Below are positions 20,310-32,165 of a stretch of 64,000 nucleotides of DNA, piece by piece; position 1 is the first letter of the stretch, and each line of letters opens with the position of its first letter. The translations under genes and the position numbers were made by a program. Location: positions 82,245,321-82,309,320 of the forward strand of contig OY755040.1 of the NCBI GenBank assembly GCA_963576565.1, given 5' to 3'. Origin of the DNA: Aspidapion aeneum (taxonomy: Eukaryota; Arthropoda; Insecta; Coleoptera; Brentidae). Under the pieces are notes generated by a model. That model was not told the origin of the DNA. It searched no databases and saw only the letters and a list, made by a program, of their open reading frames with translations.

Positions 20310-22600
20310 AGAATGGCGGATCCAAAATGGCGGATTTCTTTATTTTTAAACCGATTTGTCTCAAACTTAAAAGTTTGCAGTGCTTGGGATCACTTAATAC
20401 AGTTTTATGCTAAAAAAAAAATTAAAATGGCGGATCCAAAATGGCGCACTTTCTTATTTATGCATCGATATGTATCAAATATGGAACTTGGCGGTGTTTG
20501 AAGTCGCTGATTATGATTTTTGACTCAAACTCATAAAAAATTCAAAATGGCGGATTCAAAATGGTGGATTGCTTTATTTTTAAGCCGATTTGTCTCAAAC
20601 TTGAAAGTTTGCAGTGCTTGAGATCACTTAATACAGTTTTATCCTCTAAACTTAAAAAAATTAAAATGGCGGCTCCAAAATGGCGGATTTTCTTATTTAT
20701 GCACCGATATGTATCAAATATAGAACTTGGCTGTGTTTCAAGTAGCTGATTATGATTTTGACTTAAACTTATTAAAAATTCAAACTGGCGGATCCAAAAT
20801 GGCGGGCTTTCTCATTTATGGATGAATCTACCAAAAGTGGGCTATATGGATATCATTTTTGGTCATTGCCTTTAAATAACAGTACAGCACAGTAAATAAT
20901 TTTGTTTTTTTAAATTTATGTAACTAATTAGGTGTAAGCTAAGAAACATTTATTTTCCCGAATTTTAGGAATTATTGCATAAAAATTCCAGAGGGATGAG
21001 TACCAGAGGAATGAGTTTTTGAATGGTTTTCCAATTTAAATCAAAATCTATTTAGACTACTTAACTTAAGTTTTATATAAACAAAGTTCCTATATTTATA
21101 ATTTTAAAACAATCAACTAAAAAATTATACTATTGATATCAGTCGAATATTTACTTACCAGAGGAATGATAATTGAAGCGTTCCTTTTTGATTTCTCCGA
21201 AAAAAACTAGTTTTCTGCCGAAAATAAAAAGATCTATAACTTAAACCAAACTAAAGTTGACATTATCTGTCACAACTTGTCACCCTCACAAGTAAATAAG
21301 ATATCCAGGGCCGTCTCTTTCTCTAGAAATTAACCGGTGGTATTCACAAGTATTGTGTTATTAAAAATGGAGCACGTTTAAAATTGTAACATTTTTCGGA
21401 GAAGATGTAAATTCGGATTTTCAAAAATATGACTGCAAACTTAAGTTTTATCAATTTTTTGAAATAATAGTTAAGACTTGGTTAAATATTATTTATTAGG
21501 ATATTTTTTTCAATCGGAATTTTTAATATTTGGTTTGGGACTACACCAGAGGAATGAGGTATTTGCTTTGTAATGAAAAAAATTATAAACTTGCAATTTT
21601 TTTTATACATTAAACTCAAATGCTCCATAAAGAAAACATTTCGTTTTAAATCTTATAACTAAAACTATGCTTCATTTGCAGTCTGTGTTTGAAAAATATG
21701 CATTCCCACTCCACAGCACCATTTTTGTAGAATCATCCTTATGCACCAATATGTATCAAATATGAAAGATGACTCAAACTCATAAAGAATTTAAAATGAC
21801 GGATCCAATATGATGGACTTTCTTATTAATGAACCGATGTGTAATATAGAAATGGGCGATGTTTCAAGTCGCTGATTATCATTTTTGACTTAAACTCATA
21901 AAAAAGTCAAAATGGCGAATCCAAAATGACGGACTTTCTTATTTACTAACCGATTTGTCTAAAACTTGAAAGATTGTATTGCTTAAGGTCACTTAAAATA
22001 ATTTATGACTTAAACATAAAAAAATCAAAATGACGAATGCAAAATGGCAGATCTTTCAATTCATGAATCGATATGTATCAAATTTAAAACTTGTCGGTAT
22101 TTAAAGCCGCTAATGGACTCAAGCTTTAAAAAAGCAATGTAATATTTTAAGCTTGAGACAAATCGGTTAGTCCATTGGATTCGCCATTTTGATTTTTTTT
22201 ATGAGTTTAAGTCAAAAATGATAATCAGCGACTTGAACCACCAAGTTCCATATTTTATACATATCGCTGCATAAATAAGAAAATCCGCCATTTTTGATCC
22301 GCCATTTCAATATTTTCAAATTGTATTAAGTGCTCTCAGGCACTGCAAACTTTCAATTTTCAGACAAATCGGTTTAAAAATAAAGAAATCCGCCATTTTG
22401 GATCCGCCATTTTGAATTTTTTATGAGTTTGAGTCAAAAATCATAATCAGCGACTTGAAATAACGCCACGTTCCATATTGAAACATACCGATGCATAAAT
22501 AAGAAAATCCTCCATTTTTGATCCGCCCTTTTAATTTTTTTAAAAATTCGGTTTAAAAATAAAGAAATCCACCATTTGGGATCCGCTGTTCTTGTAATAA
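20310..22600. repeat. Alternating two-unit ATGGCGGAT arrays, direct then inverted
   Basis: Two unit types of about 115-120 bp alternate: one with CCGATTTGTCTCAAACTT and GAGATCACTTAA, the other with CGATATGTATCAAATAT and CGCTGATTATGATTTTT. Each begins with a doublet such as AATGGCGGATCCAAAATGGC. The direct half (20310-22110) is mirrored by CCGCCATTTTGGATCCGCCA units at 22180-22590. ORFs beginning MADPKWR arise from the unit and are not genes. Confidence 0.75.
20820..21738. mobile_element. 919-bp inverted-repeat element with TTAT duplication
   Basis: Ends GGATGAATCTACCAAAAGTG and the complement of GGATGATTCTACAAAAATGG are imperfect inverted repeats. TTAT precedes (20816-20819) and follows (21739-21742). 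Joining the flanks across one TTAT restores the array unit ATTTATGCACCAATATG, so the site of insertion is exact. Inside, ACCAGAGGAATGA recurs near 20992, 21157 and 21541. No ORF; the superfamily is unknown (4-bp duplication). Confidence 0.8.
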
Positions 22601-22942
22601 AAAACGTAAATGGTATTATTACCAGGTTATCAGAACACTACACCTACCAAATTTTAACACTCGACTTAATAGATTCTAAGTCTACTTAACAAAAAGGTGG
22701 TGTGGGTCGTTAATATTGCCATGATATATATATTGATTTCTAGTCGATTTTTAGTCAATTAAGAGGGTGGGAATCCAACTTCTGCTGCGTCTGCCCCCTC
22801 GAGTGGTGGCCATTTATGGCCATCCGGCACCACTGGATGTCGGTGGTATTAAGCGCCTTTTATGGACTTGATATCACCTAACCAAAGACGCCTGGGGTTT
22901 TGAGGGGACCTGGCAGAAGGGATAAAATGCTGGCTGGCTCTC

Positions 22943-25200
22943 ATGAGTGACAAAAATCCTTTTGTACCCCAGGTGAGTAATAATCTCACCGACAGTTCAG
23001 ATCGGGTTGAAGCCCCGGTTGCTGTCGCTGGCTCCATGGATTCTGGGGAGAGCCACCCACTCATTAACCCTCACGGAGGAGGCGAAAACTCCGAACTCTC
23101 ACTTAGTCTATGGACAAATCAAGTTTCGTGTGCAAGTCAGCCGATAAGCTAACTTTGTTAAGGGCATCCCATATATCAGGTTTTGACTTGTTGTCATTCT
23201 GGTAAATTCGTTTTTTGAAAGATATGGCGGATTCAAAATGGCGGAAAGGCGTATCTTTAAAAAAATTGTTACTTTTTTATTTCTTATCCGATTTTCATGG
23301 AACAAAGTCAGAAAATGTGTATTTTTTTGTATTTGTCAAAAAAAAAGTAAACTTTTTTTATTTTTTTTAATTTTATTTATAAAACTATTGGAGCTAGAAA
23401 AAAAAGTTTATATAAAAAAGATAGCTATTTTTATTATTTATTCAAATCTGGTTCAAATGTTCCAATGCGTTAATTAGTTTTTAAGTTATTTCCAAATAAC
23501 TGGAAAAAAATAGGGGTCTTTGGGGTATATTTAAAAATTATGCTTTTAATGAAAACCATAAGAAAGTAACTTGTTTGTTTAACATACCTAGCAGATCAGG
23601 TTTTGAGTTACTGTCATTGTGATAATCTCGCTTTTTTTTAAATATGGCGGATTCAATATGGCGGAAAAGCATATTTAAAAACAAATTGTATCTTTTTTAT
23701 TTTTTAGCCGATTGTAATACAACAAAGTTTAAATTGCTTGATTTGAAATGTATTAAAAAAACACTAATGTATTTTTTTAATATTCGAAAAAAAAAATCGG
23801 GTGAAACATGTCACAAAAATTATTTTAGTTATTTTATTTTTTAATTGATCCCCATATAAGGACGTCGCTGAAGGGTTTGTCATTAATTAAACCCCACTGA
23901 CTTACACATTGTTAAAAAGAAAATTTTATTTCCTACAATAAATTACCATCAAAAACTTTCCCGGTAACATCCAAATCGTTAGTCTGTGACCTATTCTTAG
24001 CTAGGATCCATTGTCAAACTGCGGTCCTCAAATTTTGCATACTTAACTACCCCTGCACTATATTGTAAAAACTTTTGTCGATTGATATTCACTTTCAAAA
24101 ATAACAATAACAACGTTGTTTGAAAATGTCCATCAAACAACGATAACAATAATAATAGAAATCATCTGTTTTACTAGACGCCTCAGCTGCGTAAAGCCGC
24201 GCGTCGCCTTATAGGCGTCCGCGTACGATAATACACCATCGGTAGTCGTTTTGGTGACAACAAATTGTTTTTTTATTAAAACAAATATAAAATATACAGC
24301 TATATAAGACTTATATACACCAAATTAGAGAAAAATGTTAATTCTATAACTTTTATTTAAAGTTTTTTTAAAAATTTTGCTTTGGTGTTATAAAAATGTA
24401 GGTTAAACTTTACTAGCTATACAAAAAAAAAGTAAAAATTCAGTTATTTTATTATTTTATTATTCCTAAAAAAACGAAGCAAAATTTTGAAAAATATAAT
24501 AGAAAGGTATTTTATTACGGGTATTTACTGATTCATTTGCCATTTTTTGCAACCCTCTACGACTATTTTTAAGAAAGATACATCGTTTTAAAAAGTATTG
24601 TGCAAAAAAAGTGGTGGGGGACATATCTTTAAAAAAACGCATTTACCAGAATGACAACATGTCAAAACCTGATCTATGGAGTGCCCTTAACAAACTTGGC
24701 TTATCGGCAAAAAGTTGGCACGGCTTGCACACGAAACCCCCTTTTAGGCCGATTTGTCCATAGACTACACTGAGAGTACAAAACGAAGGGGAAGTAGTGT
24801 CGAATAGGCCTACAGAACCTAACCAAGAAAGGGGTGCCGAAGAGGCCCCTATCGTCACCAGACCTTGAGCGGGAAAATGAACTGCTCAAAAGCGACGGTG
24901 ACACTACTGATAAGGACTCCAATGTGGAGGCCCGAAATCAGAATAAACAAGATCAGAAGAGGTTGTCTGGGTCGGCAAAAAAACTGCTTAGAAAACTTCT
25001 TCAGGACGGCTGGGAATACTCAGCTGCCCACAAACGGGCACTAGAGCGACCGCTGAACATGGAGACGGTAAAGCCAAACTCCAAACGTCCACGGTCCAGT
25101 GCTAATACTCCAGAGCAGGAGTCGAAAAGACCCTGCCGAGCCTCCTACAGCGCTGCGGCAGAGGGAGTTAAAGTTGGCATTATCCACAAAAACTACAGGC
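22943..25200 (+). pseudogene. LINE ORF1 (split by TA-flanked element A, frameshifted)
   Basis: ATG at 22943 opens MSDKNPFVPQVSNNLTDSSD and stays open to 23105. Removing 23106-24765 and one TA joins the frame to TLRVQNEGEVVSNRPTEPNQ, which runs on to a TGA near 24865. After a frame change the product continues through ENELLKS, a basic SGSAKKLLRKLLQDGWEYSA segment, KRPRSSANTPEQESKRPCR and a final SAAAEGVKVGIIHKNY. The Pro/Lys/Arg-rich hinge and the GVKVGI motif are typical of ORF1 proteins in this LINE group, which bind element RNA. It breaks off at about 25200 where unrelated sequence begins. Continuity across the insertion confirms its exact borders. Confidence 0.8.
23106..24765. mobile_element. 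TA-flanked foldback-type element A (1,660 bp)
   Basis: Ends GTCTATGGACAAATC and GATTTGTCCATAGAC; TA precedes (23104-23105) and follows (24766-24767). Inverted repeats of at least 150 bp contain TTTCGTGTGCAAG, TGTTAAGGGCA and an ATGGCGGATTCAAAATGGCG box. It is the same family as element B but lacks about 1 kb of B's centre. The TA duplication is compatible with the Tc1/mariner-IS630 group, though no transposase is present. Confidence 0.85.
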
Positions 25201-25219
25201 TATACCATTATCTTTGAGA

Positions 25220-26430
25220 TGAGAACTTTTTTTCAGACCATAGCATAGCAAGGTAAAGATCAAAAAATTGCTTGCTTTGGTTAGGAGTCAATCGTTTTTC
25301 TTGAATAATTTCATAAAAAAGACAATTTAATATACAGTTTCAATGCGCTAATAGAGATAAACATATACATGGGGAATATTCGTTTCATAAAGCTTAACTT
25401 ATCCAGCAATTTAATCCCCTCGATAGCATGCGCGCAGGCAAGTGAATGTTAAAAAGAGATGAATCGCAGTTGAGTTGATCCGGTGCTAAATCAATATAAG
25501 TATGGGATTAATCCAAGGTGGTGTATGTCTAAAAGACAGTTCCGTATCTATTTACATTTTGCTATTTTGTTTATTTGAGATTTTTCAATAAACAAGCATT
25601 TGTGAAGTGAACGAAAATTTCGTTAAAATTAATTTTTTTAAATTTTGGCTGTGTATTTAAATTATATACGGTAAGTAAAAGTACAGTTGTATATCATAAT
25701 TGGTTTTAAATAGATAATGTGGCTAGATAAAAAAGTACCTACATCTTGAGTTATAAAAAATCCTAATATCTCCAAAACTCTATAGTGTCCTGTGGAGTCC
25801 GGTAGACAATTTCTGTACACCTACTGTGGGAAGCTAATCACCCCTCGTGTACACCCGTTTCCTATGTATTTTTCATAGTATACCGGGTGGGCCAAAAAAA
25901 CCGGATAATTTTTTTATTATTATAACTTTTGAACTATACCATCGATTTTAATGGAAAAAACTGTACTTGGCATAGAATTAATCAGAGTTTTGAACAAATA
26001 AATTTTTTTATCAGTCATTTCAAAATCCAAGATGGCGGACGAAATAAAATTGTACCCTTCAAAGATGCTCGTTTATTCTTGTGTTGCGAACACGTTTTAA
26101 GAATTTTTTTAAATCACAAAAAAGCAACATTCTTGCCAGGCACAAGAAGGTATGAGTCAGCAAAATCAGTTTAGTGGTTCTAAAAAATATATTTTTGTTT
26201 TAACCAATGTTTTGAATATTATACGATTGCCTTGCCAATCATGTCTGCATTTATTTTCTTATAAATTCATTACTACTGAACCGATTTTGATGAAATAAAT
26301 AATATCAATATTTGCTTTGTAAAGATCATGATCAAAATTTATTAACCTCTTAAAATTTAAGATGGTGGACAGAATCATAATTGATTTTTCAAAATGGCGT
26401 GTTTAGTCTTATTTTCTGAAAATGTTTTAG
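25220..26430. other. Non-LINE sequence replacing the end of ORF1 and start of ORF2
   Basis: The LINE frames stop at about 25200 and resume at 26431. In between are GGGTGGGCCAAAAAAACCGG (25881-25903) and AAGATGGCGGACG (26030) and AAGATGGTGGACAG (26358) boxes, resembling other ATGGCGGA repeats of this window, and AT-rich sequence of unknown origin. No target duplication was found, so it may be a replacement (gene conversion or deletion with filler) and not a simple insertion. Confidence 0.45.
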
Positions 26431-26566
26431 TTGAAAAACTTGATTAAATACTGCAAAGAGCGGAACGTAGAGCTCATCCTAGGCTGTGATGCGAATGCGC
26501 ACCACACAGCGTGGGGTAGCACAGATATCAACAGAAGGGGTGAGTATCTGTTCCACTACATTATTA

Positions 26567-29215
26567 GTCTATGGACAAATCAAGTTTCGTGTGCAAGTCG
26601 TGCCAACTTTCTGCCGATAAGCTAACTTTGTTAAGGGTATCCCATATATCAGGTTTTGACTTGTTGTCATTCTGATAAATGCGTTTTTGAAAAATATGGC
26701 GGATTCAAAATGGCGGAAAGGCGTATCTTTTAAAAAATTGTAACTTTTTTATTTTTTATCCGATTTTCATGGAACAAAGTTTAAAATACTTTCTTTGTAA
26801 TGTACTTAAAAATGTATAGGTCAGAAGATATGTATTTTTTTGTATTTGTCAAAAAAATAAAAAAATTCAAAAAGGTAAATTTTTTTTATTTTATTTAGAA
26901 AACTATTGGAGCTTGAAAAAAAAAGTTTATATAAAAAAGATAGCTATTTTGATTTTTTATTCAAATCTGGTTTTAGTTTTCAAGTTATTTCCAAATAACT
27001 GGAAAAAAATAGCATTTAATGAAAACCATAAGAACTTTTTGAAAGTAACTTAAATTTGTTTAACATATTTAGCAGATCAGGTTTAGACTTATTGTCATTG
27101 TGATAATTACGCTTTATTTTAAATATGGCGGATTCAATATGGCGGAAAAGCATATTTAAAAACAAATTGTATCTTTTTTTATTTTTTATCCGATTTTAAT
27201 ACAACAAAGCTTAAATTACTTGATTTGAAATGTATTAAAAAAATACTTTATAAAAATTGTATTTTTTTTAATATTGGAAAAAAAAATTGGGTGAAACAAG
27301 TGACAAAAATGATTTGATTTATTTTATTTTTTAATTGACCCCCATATACGGACGTCGCTGAAGGGTTTGTCATTAATTAAACCTCACTGACTTAAACATT
27401 GTTAAAAATAAAATTTTATTTCCTACAATAAAGTGTAAAACACATTTTTGTCAATTGAGTTGTTTCTGAGAAAATTTGAAAAAACTTGTAACAGAATTAA
27501 TTTGTTTGGTGATTTGTAAAAATTGATTTAAGTTGCACAGGCCTGTGAAGTTTTAATCTGAAGATAAATCTTACATTATTATACACGTTTAAATAAACAA
27601 TTTATGATAGAGAGCTTGGTTTTTAAGATAATCGGATAAAAATCTATGTGGTTTCTTTAATTTTTTTATATTTTCTTAATAAACGGACGCCGCTGGAGAG
27701 TTTTTACCGACTGACTAATACATTGTTAAAAAGAAAATTTTATTTTCTACAATAAACGGCGAAATAATTTTTTTTTCCAAAAGCTTAAATTTTGAGAAAA
27801 TTGGATAAAACTTGGTAATCAATTGATAAATTTAGTAATTTTTCAAAATTGATTTTATTTACGGACGCTCCTAAATTGTTATAGATAAAACCAACCATTG
27901 CCTTATTATACATCATTTAAAAGGCAATTTTATTGTCTATAACAAAGTGTGAATTATATTTTTTGATATAGAGCCGTTTTTAAGAAAATCGGGTAAAACC
28001 TGTAATAAACATGTTTCTTTTTTAAATTTATTTGCACTACCTCAATAAACGGACGCCGCTGGAGAGTTTGTCATTAGTCGTACCCCACTGACTTATACAT
28101 TGCTGAAAAGGAAAATTTAAGGTCTACAATAAAGATTAGTACATATTTTTTCCCTAAGCTAAGTTTTTAAGAAAATTTGAAAAAAATCTAAAAATTTCAG
28201 GCTTTGGTATGAGTCTGGGGAGTCTTGGGGGATTTTGCATCTAAAATTTTAAAAAACTAATATAATTTTATTTTTAAATTAGATTTTACACATTTTTGAT
28301 CCATTTCTATGTGATTGTGTCTTTAGGGCGTCAAACTTAGTTACATTTTCAGAAATTCGAACACGACTAAATAGGAGGGGGGATAAAAAAAATTGGACTA
28401 AAAACTTGCCCAGCAACATCCAAATCGTTAGTCTGTGACCTATTCTCAGTTGGGATCCATTGTCAAACTGCGGTCCTCATATTTTGCATACTCAACTACC
28501 TCTAGCACCTGCGCTATATTGTAAAAACTTCCGTCGATTGATATTCACTTTCAAAAATAACAATAACAACGTTGTTTGATAATGTCCATCAAACAACGAT
28601 AACAATAATAATAGAAATCACCTGTTTTACTAGATGCCTCAGCTACGTAAAGCCGCGCGCCGCCTTATAGGCATCCTTGTACGGTAATACACATTCGGTA
28701 GTCGTTTTGGTGACAACAAATTGTTTTTTTATTGAAACAAATATAAAATATACATCTATATAAGACTTGTATACACCAAATTAGAGAAAAATGTTTATTC
28801 TAAAACTTTTATTTAAACTTTTTTTTCAAATTATGCTTTGTTGTTATTGAAAATGTAGGTTAAACTTTACTAGCTATACAAAAAAAAAGTAAAAATTCAG
28901 TTATTTTATTTTTTCTAAAAAAACTAAGCAAAATTTTGAAAAATATAATAGAAAGTTATTTTATTGCGGGTGTTTACTGATTCATTTGACATTTTTTGCA
29001 TTCCACTACGACTATTTTTAAGAAAGATACATCATTTTAAAACGTATCGTGCAAAAAAAAGTGGTGGGGGCCATATCTTTAAAAAAACGCATTTACCAGG
29101 ATGACAACAAGTCAAAACCTGATCTATGGAGTGCCCTTAACAAACTTGGCTTATCGGCAAAAAGTTGGCACGACTTGCACACGAAACCCCCTTTTAGGCC
29201 GATTTGTCCATAGAC
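26567..29215. mobile_element. TA-flanked foldback-type element B (2,649 bp)
   Basis: Same ends as element A (GTCTATGGACAAATC ... GATTTGTCCATAGAC), with TA before (26565-26566) and after (29216-29217). The outer 800-900 bp on each side match A closely; B keeps a central tandem segment that A lacks. Its insertion splits the endonuclease frame of the host LINE. No ORF of its own. Confidence 0.85.
27350..28200 (+). repeat. Degenerate tandem units inside element B
   Basis: Each unit combines ACGGACGCCGCTGGAGAGTT, CATTGTTAAAAAGAAAATTT followed by CTACAATAAA, and a TTTTTAAGAAAATCGG box. About five units start near 27350, 27685, 27860, 28030 and so on. A single unit survives in element A (23865-23950), so A looks like an internal deletion derivative. 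Confidence 0.6.
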
Positions 29216-29610
29216 TATATGGGGAGGGGCTTTTCGTTAACAATAACAACCAAACCAACCTTTGTCGGTCAAAATAGGGCAGAGGTACTAGATCTAACAA
29301 TAAGCACAAAACTAATTAGCAATAAGATCACTGACTGGAGGGTTACAGATGAGCCCTCTCTATTAGACCATAATCATATACAATTCACCGTCGGTATGGG
29401 ATCTACAAAAAAAAATAGATATAGAGACCCAAAAAGTACAGATTGGAGTGGATATGCTAAATCCCTCCAAAAAAAGCTGAATTCAGCAATGACCGACGTG
29501 TGGGATCGTGATAAAATAGAAATAGCCTCTGTACAACTCAAGGAGGCTATCATAACCGCGTATCACAAAAACTCACCTCTTAAAACCAAGACTGATAATC
29601 GCGGTATGTC

Positions 29611-32165
29611 TTGGTGGAACAACTCTCTGTTCAAAAAAAAGAAAAGAGGTCAGACGTCTATTCAATTGGGCGAAGGAGACGGGTAACTGGGAAAGCTATC
29701 GTGCCTCCCTTAGCGAATAAAACAAAGAAATTAAAAGTGCCAAAAGAGTCGTGGAGGAGGTTTTGTCACGGACTCACTAAGCTTCCTGACACCACAAGAA
29801 TTCACAAAATTATTTCTAAAGAGCCAACAGACAAACTTTGCGCTATAAAGCTCTCTGACGGCACTTTTACAAGATCTGAAAGGGAGTCCCTGAAGGCACT
29901 AGCAAACCATCACTTCCCAAGAAGCACGGTCCTTGAAAACGGGTATACTCCTGCGCAATTGACACATGGACACCGTCCAAAACAGGCGGATTGCAAAAGA
30001 AATTATCAACGCAAATGCGATAAAAATGGCGTTTACGTCTTTTAAACCGTACAAATCACCGGGGCTTGATGGTATTCTTCCAGTGCTAGTACAAAAAGGT
30101 CTGGAAGTGCTAGTACCATGCCTGGTGAAACTGTACAGGGCCAGTCTAGCATGGAATTATATTCCAACTAGCTGGACCAAGGTTAAGGTAGTTTACATAC
30201 CTAAGGCGGGTCGGGCAGATAATACTCCAAAATCTCTCCGACCCATAAGCCTCACCTCTTTTCTGTTGAAAGGCTTGGAAAAGATAATAGATGCACATAT
30301 TAGAGGTGGCGCCTTAATGGCCCATCCACTTAATGCAAACCAATATGCATACCAAGCAGGCAAGTCAACAGAACAAGCTTTAAACAACCTTGTTGGAAAA
30401 ATCAAGGAAACCCTCATGGGCATCTTCCTTGATATAAAAGGAGCATTTAACAATGCACTATCCAATTCCCTTCAGGGTTCATCAGGTGCACACTCGAAAA
30501 TCGAGTGATTGAAACCACTCCTAACGATGTGATGGTAAGTTTTAGAGCAGCTAGAGGCTGTCCACAAGGAGGAGTTCTGTCTCCCCTCCTTTGGTCTCTA
30601 CTGGTCGATGATCTTCTTGCCATCTTAGAATGGCTGGATGTAGAGGTATTGGGCTAAGCGGAGAACGTAGGAGCAATCATTAGAGACATTCCAGAAGAAG
30701 AATTCTCTGGAAAGATACAAGACGTACTAAACACGGTGAAAGTGTGAGTGTGATAGGGAACAGATGTCTTTTAATCCCAGCAAAATGGTCATTATACCGT
30801 TCACCCGTAAAAGAAAGCTAGACTTCCTGGCTCGTCCGGAGCTTAACGGTGAAATAATTCCATTTGCATCAGAGGGTAAATACCTGGGGGTCACCCTAGA
30901 TAAAACTCTCACCTGGAATACCCATTTGCAAAAGGTAACCCGCAAAGCCACACTGTCCCTATGGACGTGCAAAAGAATTTGCGGAAAAACCTGGGGCACT
31001 AGCCCCAAATAAATGTTCTGGCTATATATATAACAGTCATTAGACCAATGATTGCGTACGGCGCAATAGTCTGGTTTGAAAAGGGACATCAAAGAACCTC
31101 AAGAGCCAAACTAACCAGCTAACAACGACAGGCCAGTCTTGCCATATGTGGTGCAATGAGCTCTAGCCCATCGACTACGCTTGAATGCTTACTAAACTTA
31201 CCTCCGCTTCACATTTTCTTAGAGGCGGAGGCACGAAGAGCATCATATAGAATAAGGGCCAACCACCAGGATAGCAGGGCAAACAAAGTGATATTAACAG
31301 CCCTAATTAGGGAACAAGAGTTGGATGCAACTCTAGGAATGATATCCGACGTCATGCCCAACACGGTGTACAGCAGCAAACAACGATAGCTTCTGGTATA
31401 CCGACGGATCCAAAATGCCATCAGGCGTTGGATCTGGAGTTGTTAGTATCCAAGAAAAAGTCGAGATTCAACATAGTCTTGGCCAATTGGCTACTATATT
31501 TCAGGCCAAACTCGTAGCCATTGACCTGTGTGCCCGGTGGATTATTGACCACGAATGGGCCAACAGGACAATAAAAATCTTCTCCGACAATCAAGCAGCC
31601 TTAAAAGCGCTTGATTCCAACACGGTCTCATGAAGAACCCAACACGGTCTCATCAAGAACCGTGAGGAACTGCAGGGACTCGCTGAATGCGCTAATAAGA
31701 TTCTGGACACGAGGGAAATGAGGCCGCAGACCAGGAAGCGAAGGAAGCGGCATCTGCCGAATTTTTCGGCCCCGAACCAGCCCTGGGGATATCGTACAAT
31801 GCTGCTAAATTAAGCATATTGAGATACCAGAACTGGCTCACTCTAAAGAGTTCATTAAAGGACCTTGTCAGAAGAGGGCCAGGAATATCATTGGACTTAC
31901 CAGACAGGAGAACCGTATAGTGACTGGACTCTTTACGGGTCACTGTCGACTAAGGTACCCATGCACAGAATGGGAATAACCGCAGAGACCGAATGTAGAC
32001 TGTATGGAGGATGACGAAACAGTTAGACATGTACTGTGCGAATGTCCGGCTATTGCACGTTTACGTCAAAACACTTTCGGTAAACCTCAAATTGATTCAG
32101 AAGATCTGAACAATGTCTCACCCAAACTGATAGCTAACCTTTTTGAAGGATTGGGCATACAGTGG
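29611..32165 (+). pseudogene. LINE ORF2 reverse transcriptase, RNase H and C-terminal segment (decayed)
   Basis: Reading across several frames: linker KIISKEPTDKLCAIKLSDGT; RT fingers KPYKSPGLDGILPVL, LRPISLTSFLLKGLEKIID and YAYQAGKSTEQALNNL; FLDIKGAFNNA carrying the first catalytic Asp; GCPQGGVLSPLLWSLLVDDL. The YADD box is not recognisable: the frame hits a stop near 30655. Thumb GKYLGVTLDKTLTWNTHL follows. RNase H is marked by WYTDGSKMPSGVGSG, FQAKLVAIDLCARW and FSDNQAALKAL, then GNEAADQEA-like sequence. The end carries CRLC/CECPA-like Cys residues and PKLIANLFEGLGIQW. The polymerase would make cDNA on nicked target DNA; here it is dead from stops, shifts and loss of the catalytic box. Confidence 0.85.

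Larger units (their letters stand above)
26431..29686 (+). pseudogene. LINE ORF2 N-terminal part, APE endonuclease (split by element B)
   Basis: 26431-26566 encodes KNLIKYCKERNVELILGCDA and NAHHTAWGS; the GCDANAHH box is a catalytic motif of APE-type LINE endonucleases, which nick target DNA. After element B the frame resumes at 29217 with, after a shift, PTFVGQNRAEVLDLTIS, the RVTDEPSLLDHNHIQF box carrying the catalytic Asp-His pair, and the linker SWWNNSLFKKKKR. The amino-terminal third of the endonuclease is missing, having been lost with the 25220-26430 interval. Clearly non-functional. Confidence 0.8.
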
